Below, piece by piece: positions 17,996 through 27,151 of a DNA stretch of 64,000 nt; the first letter of the stretch is position 1, and every line of letters begins with the position of its first letter. The position numbers and the translations under genes are program-made. The DNA lies in assembly GCA_002448235.1 (NCBI GenBank), contig DIXF01000017.1, positions 186,001 through 250,000 on the forward strand, given 5' to 3'. Source of the stretch: Syntrophaceae bacterium UBA6087. Lineage in GTDB: Bacteria; Desulfobacterota; Desulfomonilia; UBA1062. The notes under the pieces were generated by a model. It saw only the letters and a program-made list of their open reading frames with translations, did no database searches and was not told the DNA's origin.

Positions 17996-19422
17996 GCTGC
18001 CACAGTCCCCTTCCCGCTCCGATCAAGGGGCAGCGTAATCTCTATTCCCAGGCCTCCGAATCCTGAATGGTAAGCCCGGATGCCGCCACCGAGCGCTTCC
18101 ACGATGCTCCTGCAGATGGCGAGCCCCAGCCCTGTGCCTCCGATCCTGCGCGACCGTGATTCATCTACCCGGTAGAGCCGGTCGAATATCTTTTCGAGGG
18201 ATTCGCCGGGGACACCGGGCTTCGAGTCTTCGAAACAGACATAGATGCGGTCTGCGGCCCGTTGCAAGCGAACCTTGAGGAGCCCTCCGGGCTCGGTATA
18301 CCGCACGCTGTTTTCGAGAAGGTTGGAGAATACCTGGAACAGCCGTCCGCGGTCTGCGGTGATTATGGCTTCTTCATCGAGACGGAGATCATGCTCAACC
18401 GTGATCCCGGCCTGGGAAAACCTGGGAGCGAAGAGCGCCAGCGCTTCCTGTAAAAGGCTCAGGACATCAAGGGGTTCATTCTTTACGGGCAGATCGCCGC
18501 TGTCCGCCAGGGACAACTCGTGGAGATCATCCACCATGGAGCTCATGCGTATGATCTCGGCATGGAGGGATTCGAGATTTTCCGCATTTGTTTCACGGAC
18601 GCCGTCCTGGATCGCCTCGATCTCCGCCCGCAGGATGGCGAGCGGGGTACGCAGCTCGTGAGAGATGTCCGAGATCCACTGGCGCCTCAAAAGCTCGTAG
18701 CGTTCCAGGGTCTGCGCCATGCGGTTGAAATTATCGGCAAGCCGGCCCAATTCGTCGCCCGTTTCCACGGTTATCCTCGTATCGAACTTCCTGTCCGCCA
18801 GGGAATCCGCGCCCCTGGTGAGCGCATCAACCGGCCTGAGGAGGTGGCGAGAGAGAAGGAACGACACAAGGCCGGACAACACCAGCGCCACGAAGCCGGT
18901 AATGACGAACGTGCGGGTCTGCCGGTAAAGGAAACCTGCCTCCAGCGGCTCGGTAAGATCCTTCCTCTCACGGAGGCCGAGCCATCCCACGGTCCTCCCG
19001 TCAACCGTTATCTCCTTGAGGATATGGTTTTCCGGAGACAGGGCCCTCCCCGCCACAGGCCGTTTACGGTCGTCAAAAAGCGAGATCCTGAAGCTTTCAC
19101 CGGGGCCGTATCCCCTGCGGCCCATCCCCATGGACGGCCTTGCATTCATTCCCCCGGGAGGGCCGAACGCCGGACGTTCGGGGCGGATCATCCGGATGAA
19201 AATCCTCGGATCCTGTCTGAGGAACTCCCAGCTCCCGTGCTCCATGTAGGCGCTCCGGAGCTTCTGATCGAGCTCGCTGAGCCTTTCCATGTCCATCCTG
19301 TTTACAAAGTTCTCAAAGTTCCGCTGGCCGATGTAACGCATGATCCCGGTCATGAGCATGATCACGACCATGCTCGTGAGGAAAAACGCCAGGAAAATCT
19401 TGAACACGAGCCTTATTCGCAT
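17992..19422 (-). CDS. BaeS/CpxA-like sensor histidine kinase
   Basis: 476 residues. A first membrane helix lies at about 8-29 and a second at about 173-194, enclosing a periplasmic sensor of some 140 residues rich in arginine, proline and methionine (a MNARPSMGMGRRG stretch). A HAMP domain follows (about 195-250). The phospho-acceptor histidine is in ISHELRTPLA, and the N, G1 and G2 boxes are present (FSNLLENSVRYT, GGTGLGLAICRSI). The G1 box reads FEDSKPGVP rather than the usual DNGPGI form. First gene of the operon with the response regulator. The methionine/arginine-rich sensor suggests metal or envelope-stress sensing; this is inference. Confidence 0.92.
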   Translation of the reverse strand: MRIRLVFKIFLAFFLTSMVVIMLMTGIMRYIGQRNFENFVNRMDMERLSELDQKLRSAYMEHGSWEFLRQDPRIFIRMIRPERPAFGPPGGMNARPSMGMGRRGYGPGESFRISLFDDRKRPVAGRALSPENHILKEITVDGRTVGWLGLRERKDLTEPLEAGFLYRQTRTFVITGFVALVLSGLVSFLLSRHLLRPVDALTRGADSLADRKFDTRITVETGDELGRLADNFNRMAQTLERYELLRRQWISDISHELRTPLAILRAEIEAIQDGVRETNAENLESLHAEIIRMSSMVDDLHELSLADSGDLPVKNEPLDVLSLLQEALALFAPRFSQAGITVEHDLRLDEEAIITADRGRLFQVFSNLLENSVRYTEPGGLLKVRLQRAADRIYVCFEDSKPGVPGESLEKIFDRLYRVDESRSRRIGGTGLGLAICRSIVEALGGGIRAYHSGFGGLGIEITLPLDRSGKGTVAA

Positions 19423-19652
19423 ACTTTTACCGATAACGGCCGGTTATTGAAGATACCGTTCACCATACCCCATACCACTAATATACATCCGCCTTCATTA
19501 CAAACCGTTTTCGCTATTTACATAGTCTTTCCATCTTCCATCCATCGTTTCTCCACAATTAAATGCTAATCTTGCGGGCATGAACGGTTGACCACCGGGG
19601 ACATTCCCCAGGCAGGACAGCCGGTTCATCCGACAAACGAAAGGAGACGATC

Positions 19653-20072
19653 ATGAAAAAACGTTTTTCCCTACAATTGGCCCTTGCAGGTATAATGGCG
19701 ATCCTCGTGATTCCTGTTGTCATCCATGCGGCAGGCTATCAGAAACCATGGAACTGCCCGACCAGAGTTCCCATGTCCTTTGCCGGACAGTATGATGCCG
19801 ACAAGGACGGCACGCTCTCCGCTGCCGAAGAAAAATCGGCACAGGAAGCATTCATGAAGCTTTATGACACGGACAAAGACGGAGCACTGTCCCGGGAAGA
19901 GCGCCAGGCCGCCCGTGTAGACGCCCATAAAGCTGCTTTTGACCGCATCGATACGAACAATGACGGCGTATTGTCCCGTGAAGAGCACGACTCGGCCTGG
20001 CAGAACAGACCGAGAGGATTCGACGGCCCGGGAAGAGCTTTCATGGGCAGAGGGCAAAGACCCTGCCGGTAA
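19653..20072 (+). CDS. exported EF-hand calcium-binding protein
   Basis: 139 residues, with AAAGGAG at the start. The signal peptide ends near AIHAAG (about residue 27). Three EF-hand loops are complete: D48-E59 (DADKDGTLSAAE), D72-E83 (DTDKDGALSREE) and D100-E111 (DTNNDGVLSREE). The C-terminus is rich in glycine and arginine. It is transcribed away from the sensor kinase operon, 230 bases off. Likely periplasmic calcium binder or calcium-dependent partner of the sensor. Two cysteines (C35 and near the C-terminus) could form a disulfide. Confidence 0.85.
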   Translation: MKKRFSLQLALAGIMAILVIPVVIHAAGYQKPWNCPTRVPMSFAGQYDADKDGTLSAAEEKSAQEAFMKLYDTDKDGALSREERQAARVDAHKAAFDRIDTNNDGVLSREEHDSAWQNRPRGFDGPGRAFMGRGQRPCR

Positions 20073-20136
20073 TACTTTCAGAGTCGTGCATCCCTGCAAA
20101 GTAACATACGTGTTTTGCGCAAAGCGCTTGAAAACT

Positions 20137-20170
20137 GCCGGAGATACGGCCTTTGGCCGGCTCCGGCTTT
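20137..20170 (+). terminator. strong hairpin after the EF-hand gene
   Basis: GCCGGAG (20137-20143) pairs with CTCCGGC (20161-20167), with an inner CGGCC/GGCCG stem and a TTT loop, then TTTC. It begins 65 bases after the EF-hand stop, which supports a downstream start for the next gene rather than the ATG at 20115. Confidence 0.55.
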
Positions 20171-20234
20171 CACAGTTAGCGTTGACGAAGAGCGTCTCGA
20201 TCGAGCATATAACATACAGGAAGAAAATAGTGAG

Positions 20235-20906
20235 ATGGATTTGTCCATGGATAACGACCATGTGAAAGGTCAGCCCCAGCGGATTGCGGTCTTTCAGCAA
20301 AACGGAAGCGGAGAAAATAAAATCAGGGGGATCGGTCAATTCGGAGGGGACAGGTTCATCATTGAGACCTATGATATCGATGCCCCCCTGCCCGATCTCA
20401 TCGAACACAGTGGCGGCTATCTCCCGGAAACCATTTCCGCGGACATAGTCCTTGATTATCTCAAACACCCCGACCTGTCCAACGACCTCTGGCTTTTGTG
20501 CGAAAAGCTCCGAATCCCTGTAGTGGCGTCAAACAAAAAGAGCCTGGTGAAATGGCCAATCACGCCGCGGGTCTGTTGCGCACTGCCTCGGAGAGAAGAC
20601 TTGGGTGAGTACGGCAAGCTCTTCGGCACTCCGGAATTCCGGGTAACGGTCATTGACGGGAGGATTGCGGAGATTTCCGTGCTGCACGGCGCTCCCTGCG
20701 GGGCGACCTGGGAAGCGGCAAAGAGGACGATCGGGATTCGAATCGAGGAGGCGCCTGTGCATATCGGCCTGGAAACGCAGTATCATTGCACGGCCGATCC
20801 CGCAGGCTGGGATGTGATGTTTGGGAAAAGCCCTGTGCATTTTTCGGCGGAGCTCCACAAATCCGCCATGAAAAACGCCATGGACCGTTTAAAGATAAGA
20901 AAATGA
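20235..20906 (+). CDS. DUF166-family protein
   Basis: About 223 residues from the ATG at 20235; an ATG at 20247 is equally possible, and a longer frame from 20115 would include the hairpin above, so it is not preferred. The sequence has GSGENKIRGIGQFG, DLIEHSGGYLPE, and a cysteine-containing part APCGATWEAA with LETQYHCTADP, features of the DUF166 (COG1810) family, which is best known from archaea and has been called thymidylate-synthase-like. Function is not established. It ends 18 bases from the convergent NifX-like gene. Confidence 0.65.
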   Translation: MDLSMDNDHVKGQPQRIAVFQQNGSGENKIRGIGQFGGDRFIIETYDIDAPLPDLIEHSGGYLPETISADIVLDYLKHPDLSNDLWLLCEKLRIPVVASNKKSLVKWPITPRVCCALPRREDLGEYGKLFGTPEFRVTVIDGRIAEISVLHGAPCGATWEAAKRTIGIRIEEAPVHIGLETQYHCTADPAGWDVMFGKSPVHFSAELHKSAMKNAMDRLKIRK

Positions 20907-20923
20907 ATACGCCTTATGTTGGT

Positions 20924-21289
20924 CTAATGGTTATGCTCTCCACACCCGTCGTGGGCAGCGCATGACGAACCGGAGTCGTTCAGGGAGCCTTTGAGCCAGT
21001 CCTCGACGACTTTCTTCACGTCACCGCTGCACCCGCGTACAACCTCTATCCCATGAGAGTTCAGCACATTGACCGCACCGGCGCCCATGTTCCCGGCGAG
21101 CATCACCTTTACCCCCATGTTCGCGAGAGTGCCCACTATGTTGGACTTGCAGCCGCAACCCGCAGGCGGCTGCACATTTTCCCGGCTCACGATATTTTTC
21201 TGATCGTCGAGAGTGAAAACGGTAAAACACTCACAATGTCCGAAATGTCCGTCAACCATGTTCCCGTTCGAAGGCAGTGCAATCTTCAT
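20924..21289 (-). CDS. dinitrogenase iron-molybdenum cofactor-binding (NifX/NifB C-terminal-like) protein
   Basis: 121 residues from the ATG at 21289, with GGAG six bases upstream; an ATG at 21301 is weaker. MKIALPSNGNMVDGHFGHCECF is the usual opening of the family, which binds iron-sulfur or iron-molybdenum cluster precursors. The tail is rich in cysteine and histidine (CAAHDGCGEHNH). No nif gene is near, so it is more likely one of the many non-nitrogenase members that carry iron-sulfur clusters. Transcribed alone. Confidence 0.88.
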   Translation of the reverse strand: MKIALPSNGNMVDGHFGHCECFTVFTLDDQKNIVSRENVQPPAGCGCKSNIVGTLANMGVKVMLAGNMGAGAVNVLNSHGIEVVRGCSGDVKKVVEDWLKGSLNDSGSSCAAHDGCGEHNH

Positions 21290-21502
21290 GTCATTCTCCA
21301 TTCATGTGTGTGTTGCCCCCATATGACGATCCCTCTTCCTGATAATCTTCACCGGGGTCATCGGGGCATCCGGTTTTGTTGACTCATAATAGCATGCATA
21401 CCTGGTTCCTGCACCCATAACCTAAAAAGCCTTACGTAATCAATCCCCACTTTTTAGGCTGTTTCCGGAAGTCCCGAAAGGGCACGCAGGCTTTTTCAGC
21501 CC

Positions 21503-22408
21503 TCAGCGTCCGTTCAGGCCCGCGATATGCCGTACCTGAGCCGACAGGTTGGTTATGTAGGCATTGCGCTCCTGCTTGATAGTCCCTTTTTCGTCATATT
21601 CCTTCCTCGTTATCGACTCTACGGCCTTTTCAATATCTCCGCCCGTGGTGTCGAGGTAGCGTTCGATGAGCTTCCGGTACTCGAATGTCTCGGCATGGGA
21701 CTTCCTGAGGTAAGCAGAGACATCCTCGCCGGTAAAGACCCAGCCGTGGCCCAGGCAGAGAATCTCGGGCTCAAGAAAGATCATCTTTTCCAGCGATGAG
21801 AGATAATCGTCATATGAGGCGAGGAACTCCACCTGAAGATCGTCCGCATCCTCCCCCTGGGGCACTCCTGCCGCTTCGCCGGAAAACAGGGCACGAATCT
21901 CGGGTATGAAAAACGCCAACGAATCCCTTGTGTGACCCGGCACCTCGTACACGCGGCACGTAATCCCTCCCAGATCGATCTCGTCCCCTTCTTTCAGGGA
22001 AATATCTATCTCCATGGGCCGGATGCAAAGGTCTTCCTCACCCGCGATATCCTGAAACAGCACCCGCTGGATGTCACTCAGCCGGTTCATCATCGCCAGG
22101 ACGGATTCCTTCCGGAGCAAAGGGGCCACCCGTTCGTGAGCGCCGGTCACAAGCCCGGGGATATGGCGCTTGAGATAATGCGCGGCGCCCAGGTGATCAT
22201 AATGGGAGTGGGTGATGAAGAGATAGTCGAGCAGATCGCGGCTGCCCAGAACTTCTTCCACAGATGCGCAGTAGAGCGGCCCCAGAAGATTCAGGCCAGC
22301 CTCTATCATTAGATTCTTCCGGCCGCCCCTGATCAGGTAGCCGGGATAATACGCGTTGCCCGCCACGGATATGAACTCGTTAATGGTCCCTGCCGCGAGC
22401 TGCTTCAT
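21503..22408 (-). CDS. MBL-fold metallo-hydrolase
   Basis: 301 residues from the ATG at 22408, with AAGGGAG upstream; an upstream extension to 22534 has no ribosome-binding site. The zinc motif is H67-x-H69-x-D71-H72 (THSHYDH), followed by EVPGHTRDS and a C-terminal histidine in LGHGWV. These are the features of glyoxalase-II-like or lactonase-like metallo-beta-lactamase-fold hydrolases. Substrate unknown. No operon partner; upstream is the promoter region of the divergent stress protein gene. Confidence 0.87.
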   Translation of the reverse strand: MKQLAAGTINEFISVAGNAYYPGYLIRGGRKNLMIEAGLNLLGPLYCASVEEVLGSRDLLDYLFITHSHYDHLGAAHYLKRHIPGLVTGAHERVAPLLRKESVLAMMNRLSDIQRVLFQDIAGEEDLCIRPMEIDISLKEGDEIDLGGITCRVYEVPGHTRDSLAFFIPEIRALFSGEAAGVPQGEDADDLQVEFLASYDDYLSSLEKMIFLEPEILCLGHGWVFTGEDVSAYLRKSHAETFEYRKLIERYLDTTGGDIEKAVESITRKEYDEKGTIKQERNAYITNLSAQVRHIAGLNGR

Positions 22409-22798
22409 GAAAGACTCCCTTCGTGTTCCAACTACTTTTTTTGTTCCGTATCTTGCCCCCGGCCTGATGAAATATGCAAATGCATTTTTATAAAAATTAC
22501 CCGGCACCCCCCATTGACTCTGAAAGGAGCCCATCCCTACAGTAAAATCAACTTCCGGGGATGTATTTTAAAAGACCAGGGGAGTGAAGGTAATGAACAC
22601 CAGGCAAATTATACATGAACGGCGTTCCAAGACAGACGAAAGACTTCCTCAAACGGGATTATGGGCAATCAGAGAATGCTGACAGGCTTTATTCTCCATT
22701 TTCCCTGTCCCAAGGCGTGGTGAAGAAGCGATTGTGAAGGCGAAGCCATTGGATAGGGAGACCGGAATTAAAATCCAATAATGGGAAGGAGATTCACC
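22409..22798. other. divergent leader region with a candidate promoter
   Basis: 390 bases between divergent genes. TTGACT (22514-22519) and TACAGT (22538-22543) are spaced 18 bases, a plausible sigma-70-type promoter toward the stress gene, giving a leader of about 250 bases. At 22593 a 28-codon frame starts after GGGGAGTGAAGG, with no known counterpart. Confidence 0.4.
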
Positions 22799-23467
22799 AT
22801 GATAAGAAGAGAAGAGTTCTTGAAGAATCACCCGAATGTAAAAGGTGATATGGTTGCGTATACCCGCGACGGGGAAAAGTTGGGAAAGGTGACGGCCCTC
22901 AACGAAGACAGCATCAATATCGAAAAGGGGTTTTTCTTCCCCAGAGATTTTCTTGTCCACTACGACAATGTCGTTGATATCAACGGCAATGAGTTGATTA
23001 TCGACCGGCAGGGGAGAGAATTGAGTGATTGGAAAAGTGAGGAGTATGAGGGATGGAACAAGAGCGAAGCCCTCGGCACCGGAGGGGATATAGACATTCC
23101 TCTTTATGGGGAAGAGATCCAGGCACGCAAAACAACCCATAAGGCCGGTGAAGTTCGGCTGAACAAGGTGGTGCATACGGAAGTTCAGTCCTTTACCATC
23201 CCCGTGACCAAGGAAGAGGTTGTCATTGAGCATACAAAGGGCGGCACGGCCATGGATTCGCCCATTGATGAACGTGCCTTTACCGAACAGAGCGCTTCCA
23301 TCCCGCTCATGGAAGAGGAAGTAGAGATTTCCAAACGCCCGATATTGAAAGAAACGGTGCACGCAAAGAAAGTAGCCCACACTGAGCAGCGCGAGGTGAG
23401 CGGCGAAGTGAGAAGCGAAGATCTGGAGGTGAAAACCGAAGGAGAATCCGGCACCTTGAAAAAGTGA
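22799..23467 (+). CDS. YsnF/AvaK-type (DUF2382) stress protein
   Basis: 222 residues from the ATG at 22799, AAGGAG seven bases upstream. N-terminal residues about 1-75 resemble a PRC-barrel-like domain (KGDMVAYTRDGEKLGKV). Residues from about 90 are the DUF2382 domain, with its repeated strand pattern (IPLYGEEIQARKT, VTKEEVVIEHT, IPLMEEEVEISKRP). The C-terminus is charged. Relatives occur in stress-resistant bacteria, with no known biochemical activity. A perfect hairpin follows before the convergent phosphodiesterase gene. Confidence 0.85.
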   Translation: MIRREEFLKNHPNVKGDMVAYTRDGEKLGKVTALNEDSINIEKGFFFPRDFLVHYDNVVDINGNELIIDRQGRELSDWKSEEYEGWNKSEALGTGGDIDIPLYGEEIQARKTTHKAGEVRLNKVVHTEVQSFTIPVTKEEVVIEHTKGGTAMDSPIDERAFTEQSASIPLMEEEVEISKRPILKETVHAKKVAHTEQREVSGEVRSEDLEVKTEGESGTLKK

Positions 23468-23523
23468 GGACCGGACGGCATGGCGCCTGTTCAGCATTGA
23501 ACTTTGGGAATTCGGGTGAACGC

Positions 23524-23549
23524 AAGAGCCGGTCGTGAGACCGGCTCTT
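23524..23549. terminator. perfect 11-bp hairpin between convergent genes
   Basis: aagagccggtc (23524-23534) pairs with gaccggctctt (23539-23549) around a GTGA loop. It sits between the convergent stress protein and phosphodiesterase genes. There is no T tract beyond two bases on either side, so it may be mainly a 3'-end stabiliser. Confidence 0.6.
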
Positions 23550-23561
23550 AAGGTATCCCGG

Positions 23562-24386
23562 TCATGAAGCGATGGAGAAGGATCGTGTCCCGCCTCCGTC
23601 CTCCGTTTCGCGGAAAAGCTGTTCGCGGGATTGGAGAAATTTTCTTTGTGCAGGTTCCCAGGTATATGTTTTCACGGTGATCTCCGGCCGGGCGATGCGG
23701 ATGAGATTGAATGAGTTCATCTCACCTCTTCCGCGGGTTGAGATGACGGTGCCTGCAGCGATCACCAGAGCGGAAAATCCCGGTATGCGATATCTGGCGG
23801 TGTTTCCTGTCCGGGCCAGATGAAGATGGCCGGAGAGGAACAGATCGACCCCGCACCGGGCAAATTCTTTCATTGCCATGCGGGAACGGCCCACGAGATT
23901 GATGTTTGAAAAGCCTTCCGGGAGATCGAACGGATGGTGCGTGACTACGATCTTTAGCTGTCCTTTGTTCAGCAGGGAAAATCTCCGGCAGATGTCGCCC
24001 ACCTGCCTGATGTTGATGCGGCCGCCCTTGGCCACCAGCGAGCGGGTGGTGTCGGCGCCCAGTACCGCTATTTCGTCATCTGCATACAACGGCGACAGAT
24101 CGGACGAAATGTATCTCGCAAACCTTGAAAGCGGAAGCAGAAAGCGGAAGAAAGGATTATAGAGCGGGACATCGTGGTTTCCGGGCACGATGACCTGCGG
24201 CCCCGGCAGCAGGTCCAGAAACACCCGCGCCTCCCTGAATTCGCTCACCCGCGCCCGCTGGGTGAGATCACCGGATATCGCCACCAGATCCGGCGTTACC
24301 TCCCATACGGCTGAGGCAAGTGGCCCGAGCATGGTATGATCCACGCGGCCGAAATGGAGGTCGGATAGATGAACGATATCCCGCAT
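23562..24386 (-). CDS. metallophosphoesterase (CpdA-like)
   Basis: 274 residues. The metal ligands are D9 and H11 (SDLHFG), D40 (GDLTQ), N70 and H71 (GNHD), a histidine in VTHHPF, and GHLH (SGHLHL). This is the calcineurin-like fold of cyclic nucleotide phosphodiesterase CpdA and phospholipid-metabolising relatives. The start is three bases after the end of the diacylglycerol-kinase-like gene upstream, so the two form an operon and probably share a phospholipid-related task; the exact substrate is not evident. Confidence 0.9.
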   Translation of the reverse strand: MRDIVHLSDLHFGRVDHTMLGPLASAVWEVTPDLVAISGDLTQRARVSEFREARVFLDLLPGPQVIVPGNHDVPLYNPFFRFLLPLSRFARYISSDLSPLYADDEIAVLGADTTRSLVAKGGRINIRQVGDICRRFSLLNKGQLKIVVTHHPFDLPEGFSNINLVGRSRMAMKEFARCGVDLFLSGHLHLARTGNTARYRIPGFSALVIAAGTVISTRGRGEMNSFNLIRIARPEITVKTYTWEPAQRKFLQSREQLFRETEDGGGTRSFSIAS

Positions 24387-24389
24387 GCC

Positions 24390-25289
24390 CTACTGTACGG
24401 CCGCAGGGGCGATTACCCGTAACGCCTTGGGAAGTATATGGTAATGGAGCGGGACGTCCATATGCTCGACTTCACCGTCAAGGGTGATTTCCAGGCGGCG
24501 GTGCGCGGATTCTATCCGGAAATCCTTTGCAAGAATGATGTCGAGGTCGCCGGCCCTGTGCTCCCGTCCGAGCAATGCGATGAGCGAGAACCAAAACAGC
24601 CCCAGCCGCCCCCTGGAATGGGGTATGACCAGGCTCAGATGTCCGGCGTCGAGCCTGGACCTGGAGCCTGCTTCCAGTCCTGCCATGGTATAATGGTTGT
24701 TCCCCACAAAGACGATGGGCGTCTCCCGTATGATCTGCTGTCCGCTCACGACAACATTGACCGTGAAGAGCCGGTACTCCTCCAATGCCTTTACCAGAGC
24801 AGACAACGCTGCCATCCGCTTTGACTGCCCCTCTCCCTGCTTTCTTTCACGATGGCGCACGATCGCCGCATAGAGCCCCAGGCTGGAATTGTTGATGAAT
24901 GTCCGTTTGTTGACCTGCCCGACATCGACCTCCGTTACCACGCCTGTCGCCAGGGTCTGGACTGCAGCCTCGAGGTCGACGGGGATTCCGAGATCTTTTG
25001 CAAAATGATTGAACGTTCCGAGCGGCAGAACTCCCAGGACAGCACCTGATCCGGCCAGAACGGATGCAATGGAGCCGACCGTGCCGTCCCCTCCACCGGC
25101 AACGATCACCTTAAACCCCTGCTCGAACGCCTTCTTCGCAAGATCTGCCGGATCCGAACCCTTCTCGGTGAACGTTACCGTGGCACCGGCGCAAGACTCC
25201 TCGATCAATCGGGTGAGCCTCTGGCGCATTTCCGGATCGTCCATTCCACCCGTCGCACCGTTTACGATTACCGCAGCGGGAGCATCCAT
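24390..25289 (-). CDS. diacylglycerol kinase-like lipid kinase (YegS/DagK family)
   Basis: 299 residues. GGGDGT (65-70) and GVLPLGTFNHFAKDLG (about 87-102) are the nucleotide-binding and catalytic motifs of the diacylglycerol/sphingosine kinase family. It phosphorylates a lipid or sugar-lipid headgroup. First gene of a two-gene operon with the metallophosphoesterase. Two conserved asparagine/aspartate positions of the active site are present, but substrate preference cannot be read. Confidence 0.9.
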   Translation of the reverse strand: MDAPAAVIVNGATGGMDDPEMRQRLTRLIEESCAGATVTFTEKGSDPADLAKKAFEQGFKVIVAGGGDGTVGSIASVLAGSGAVLGVLPLGTFNHFAKDLGIPVDLEAAVQTLATGVVTEVDVGQVNKRTFINNSSLGLYAAIVRHRERKQGEGQSKRMAALSALVKALEEYRLFTVNVVVSGQQIIRETPIVFVGNNHYTMAGLEAGSRSRLDAGHLSLVIPHSRGRLGLFWFSLIALLGREHRAGDLDIILAKDFRIESAHRRLEITLDGEVEHMDVPLHYHILPKALRVIAPAAVQ

Positions 25290-25474
25290 AGCGGGAATCC
25301 TTTTACATGGGCCGGGAAAACGGTATTATCAAAAAACCTGTTTCGTTCTCCTGCCCGGATATCGATATAAAAGAAGCATCTGTCCTGAGCACGATAAGAA
25401 TCCGTTGATAAGAACAAAAATAGCCTTCCTGCGGGAAAAAACAATTCGCATGCGCCGGAGAGCCTCGTGCTCTT

Positions 25475-27073
25475 TCAGACCTCTTCGATGCTTCTGACTA
25501 TCTGCTTCACGACCTCGGCATCGGTCTTGGGATTGAAGAACACGGCCTTCCAGGCAGGCATGGCAATCCCGCGCGGCTGGTAGCCCATGCGCGTGGTGAA
25601 ACTGAGCCTGGCGTCGTTCCTGGGGTCCATCGCATTTTTTCGCTTCTCGAAGAGGCGGTGGATCTCCGAGAAATACCGCCGGTACTCTTCCTCCGAGACC
25701 CTTCCCCGGATAAAATCATCGTAGATCCGCTTGGCATCCCTGCCCTTCGGCAGAACCCACCAGACGGCGCTGGGGCCCAAGCATTTCATGTTGAGCACCT
25801 TGCAGTAGTCGAGCTTTTCGATATGTTTCTTGGTCAGGAGCGTCATTTCCAGGGCATGGGCCACGAGCATCTGATATCCCTGGAGCCCGATCCCGTTTAA
25901 AGATGCCATGACAGAGTACGGGCCTATGCCCGGCCGCGAAGTTTCCAGGGTGAAGAGGGCCGGATCGTGCCGGTAATCCGCTTCCGAAAAATACGGGACC
26001 TGCTCCATGCTCCGGAAAAGCAGGCCGATGTCTTCCTTGTTCGAGACGATAAAGGCGCTCGACGGATAGTGGCCCCACCCCATCTTGTGGAAATCAATGG
26101 TCACCGAGTCTGCATGCCGGATGCTCATTGCCCTGGGTTGGAGCTCTTCCACCATGGCGAGCACATCCTTATTGAGCTTGAACGTGTTCTTTTTCACGTT
26201 GTACTCGTTGAGAAAGCTCATCTGCCACCCTGCAGCCGCATCGACATGAAGCTGCGGGGCAGGCATGGAATGCTTTTTCGCCTGTGCGTCGATGATCCTG
26301 CGGATGCCTGCGATGTCGTCTATGCCGGATGCGTCGGTGCTCCCGAAGGTGGCGATGACGAATGCCACAAGCGTTCCTTCGGCATAGAGCCTTTCCATCT
26401 CGGCTTCGAACAGGTTCAGATCCATGCTGCAGGCATCGTCCGTGGGGATCGCGATGAGGTTATCCGTCCCGATGCCGAGCCACCCGGCAACGGTCTCATT
26501 GGAATAATGGGCCGCCTGGGAGACGATGCCCGTAAGCCTCCTCCCCGCAAGGCCCTTCTTCATGGCGCCGGGCAGCACCTTTTCGATGCCGAGCTTGCCC
26601 CCGTAGAGGTTGGATATGGTTCCTCCCATGGTGAATACGCCCCAGGGGCTTTCGGTGTGGTAGAAGACGAGATTCGCCAGCGTCGTGATGGCCTTTATCT
26701 CCAGCTCGTTGGACCTCTGGCTGTAGGTATCCACGCACAGGTTCGGGTTTTTCAGCAGGCAGGCGAAAGAACCGATCAGAGAGGCATAGTTGGCCGGCCC
26801 CTTGACGTTTTCCAGATGGAATCGCGAGTTCCACCCGTCCGTTCCCCAGTAATACGGGAAGATGGCATCGCGGGCGTCCTTGAGGTTTCCGGGGATGATA
26901 TGGATTTCCGGGTTGGACTGGGCGGTGTCATAGTTCCTGCTCATGGGCTCGACCGCGGTCAGGGTTTCCTCTGCCACCAGGGTATCCAGAAACTCGTTGA
27001 AGATCTGCAGGACTTCCTTTTTATCACAGGTAAAGAAGGTATCTATCAAACGCTTCAAGTCTTTGCTTTCCAT
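25475..27073 (-). CDS. PLP-dependent group II amino-acid decarboxylase (PanP-like)
   Basis: 532 residues. The PLP lysine is K330 in DFHKMGWGHYP. Upstream, VDAAAGWQM carries the aspartate that binds the pyridine nitrogen. The nearest described group, by my recollection, is pyridoxal-dependent aspartate 1-decarboxylase PanP, with glutamate and aromatic decarboxylases as alternatives. Located 78 bases downstream of the glycyl radical enzyme on the same strand, with a hairpin between, so co-transcription is possible but may be attenuated. If it is PanP, it would supply beta-alanine for CoA. Confidence 0.85.
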   Translation of the reverse strand: MESKDLKRLIDTFFTCDKKEVLQIFNEFLDTLVAEETLTAVEPMSRNYDTAQSNPEIHIIPGNLKDARDAIFPYYWGTDGWNSRFHLENVKGPANYASLIGSFACLLKNPNLCVDTYSQRSNELEIKAITTLANLVFYHTESPWGVFTMGGTISNLYGGKLGIEKVLPGAMKKGLAGRRLTGIVSQAAHYSNETVAGWLGIGTDNLIAIPTDDACSMDLNLFEAEMERLYAEGTLVAFVIATFGSTDASGIDDIAGIRRIIDAQAKKHSMPAPQLHVDAAAGWQMSFLNEYNVKKNTFKLNKDVLAMVEELQPRAMSIRHADSVTIDFHKMGWGHYPSSAFIVSNKEDIGLLFRSMEQVPYFSEADYRHDPALFTLETSRPGIGPYSVMASLNGIGLQGYQMLVAHALEMTLLTKKHIEKLDYCKVLNMKCLGPSAVWWVLPKGRDAKRIYDDFIRGRVSEEEYRRYFSEIHRLFEKRKNAMDPRNDARLSFTTRMGYQPRGIAMPAWKAVFFNPKTDAEVVKQIVRSIEEV

Positions 27074-27125
27074 GGTATCTCCATTATCTAAAAAACAGAC
27101 TTCAAGGATCGGCCGGCTTTTATTG

Positions 27126-27142
27126 CGAGGCTGCCGGCCTCG
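27126..27142 (-). terminator. hairpin between glycyl radical enzyme and decarboxylase
   Basis: CGAGGC (27126-27131) pairs with GCCTCG (27137-27142), nine bases after the stop of the glycyl radical enzyme. No adjoining T tract on the minus strand. Possible attenuator or 3' stabiliser. Confidence 0.35.
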
Positions 27143-27151
27143 TTTCAGTGG

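Noticed and set aside
20073..20234. A c-di-GMP riboswitch suggested by gcgcaaagcgc near 20119
   Set aside because: The required flanking helices and the GGCAAACC-type element are missing; only a terminator-like hairpin is convincing.
25967..27091. A 374-codon plus-strand frame over the PLP decarboxylase
   Set aside because: It is antisense to K330-containing coding sequence and has biased, non-protein-like composition.
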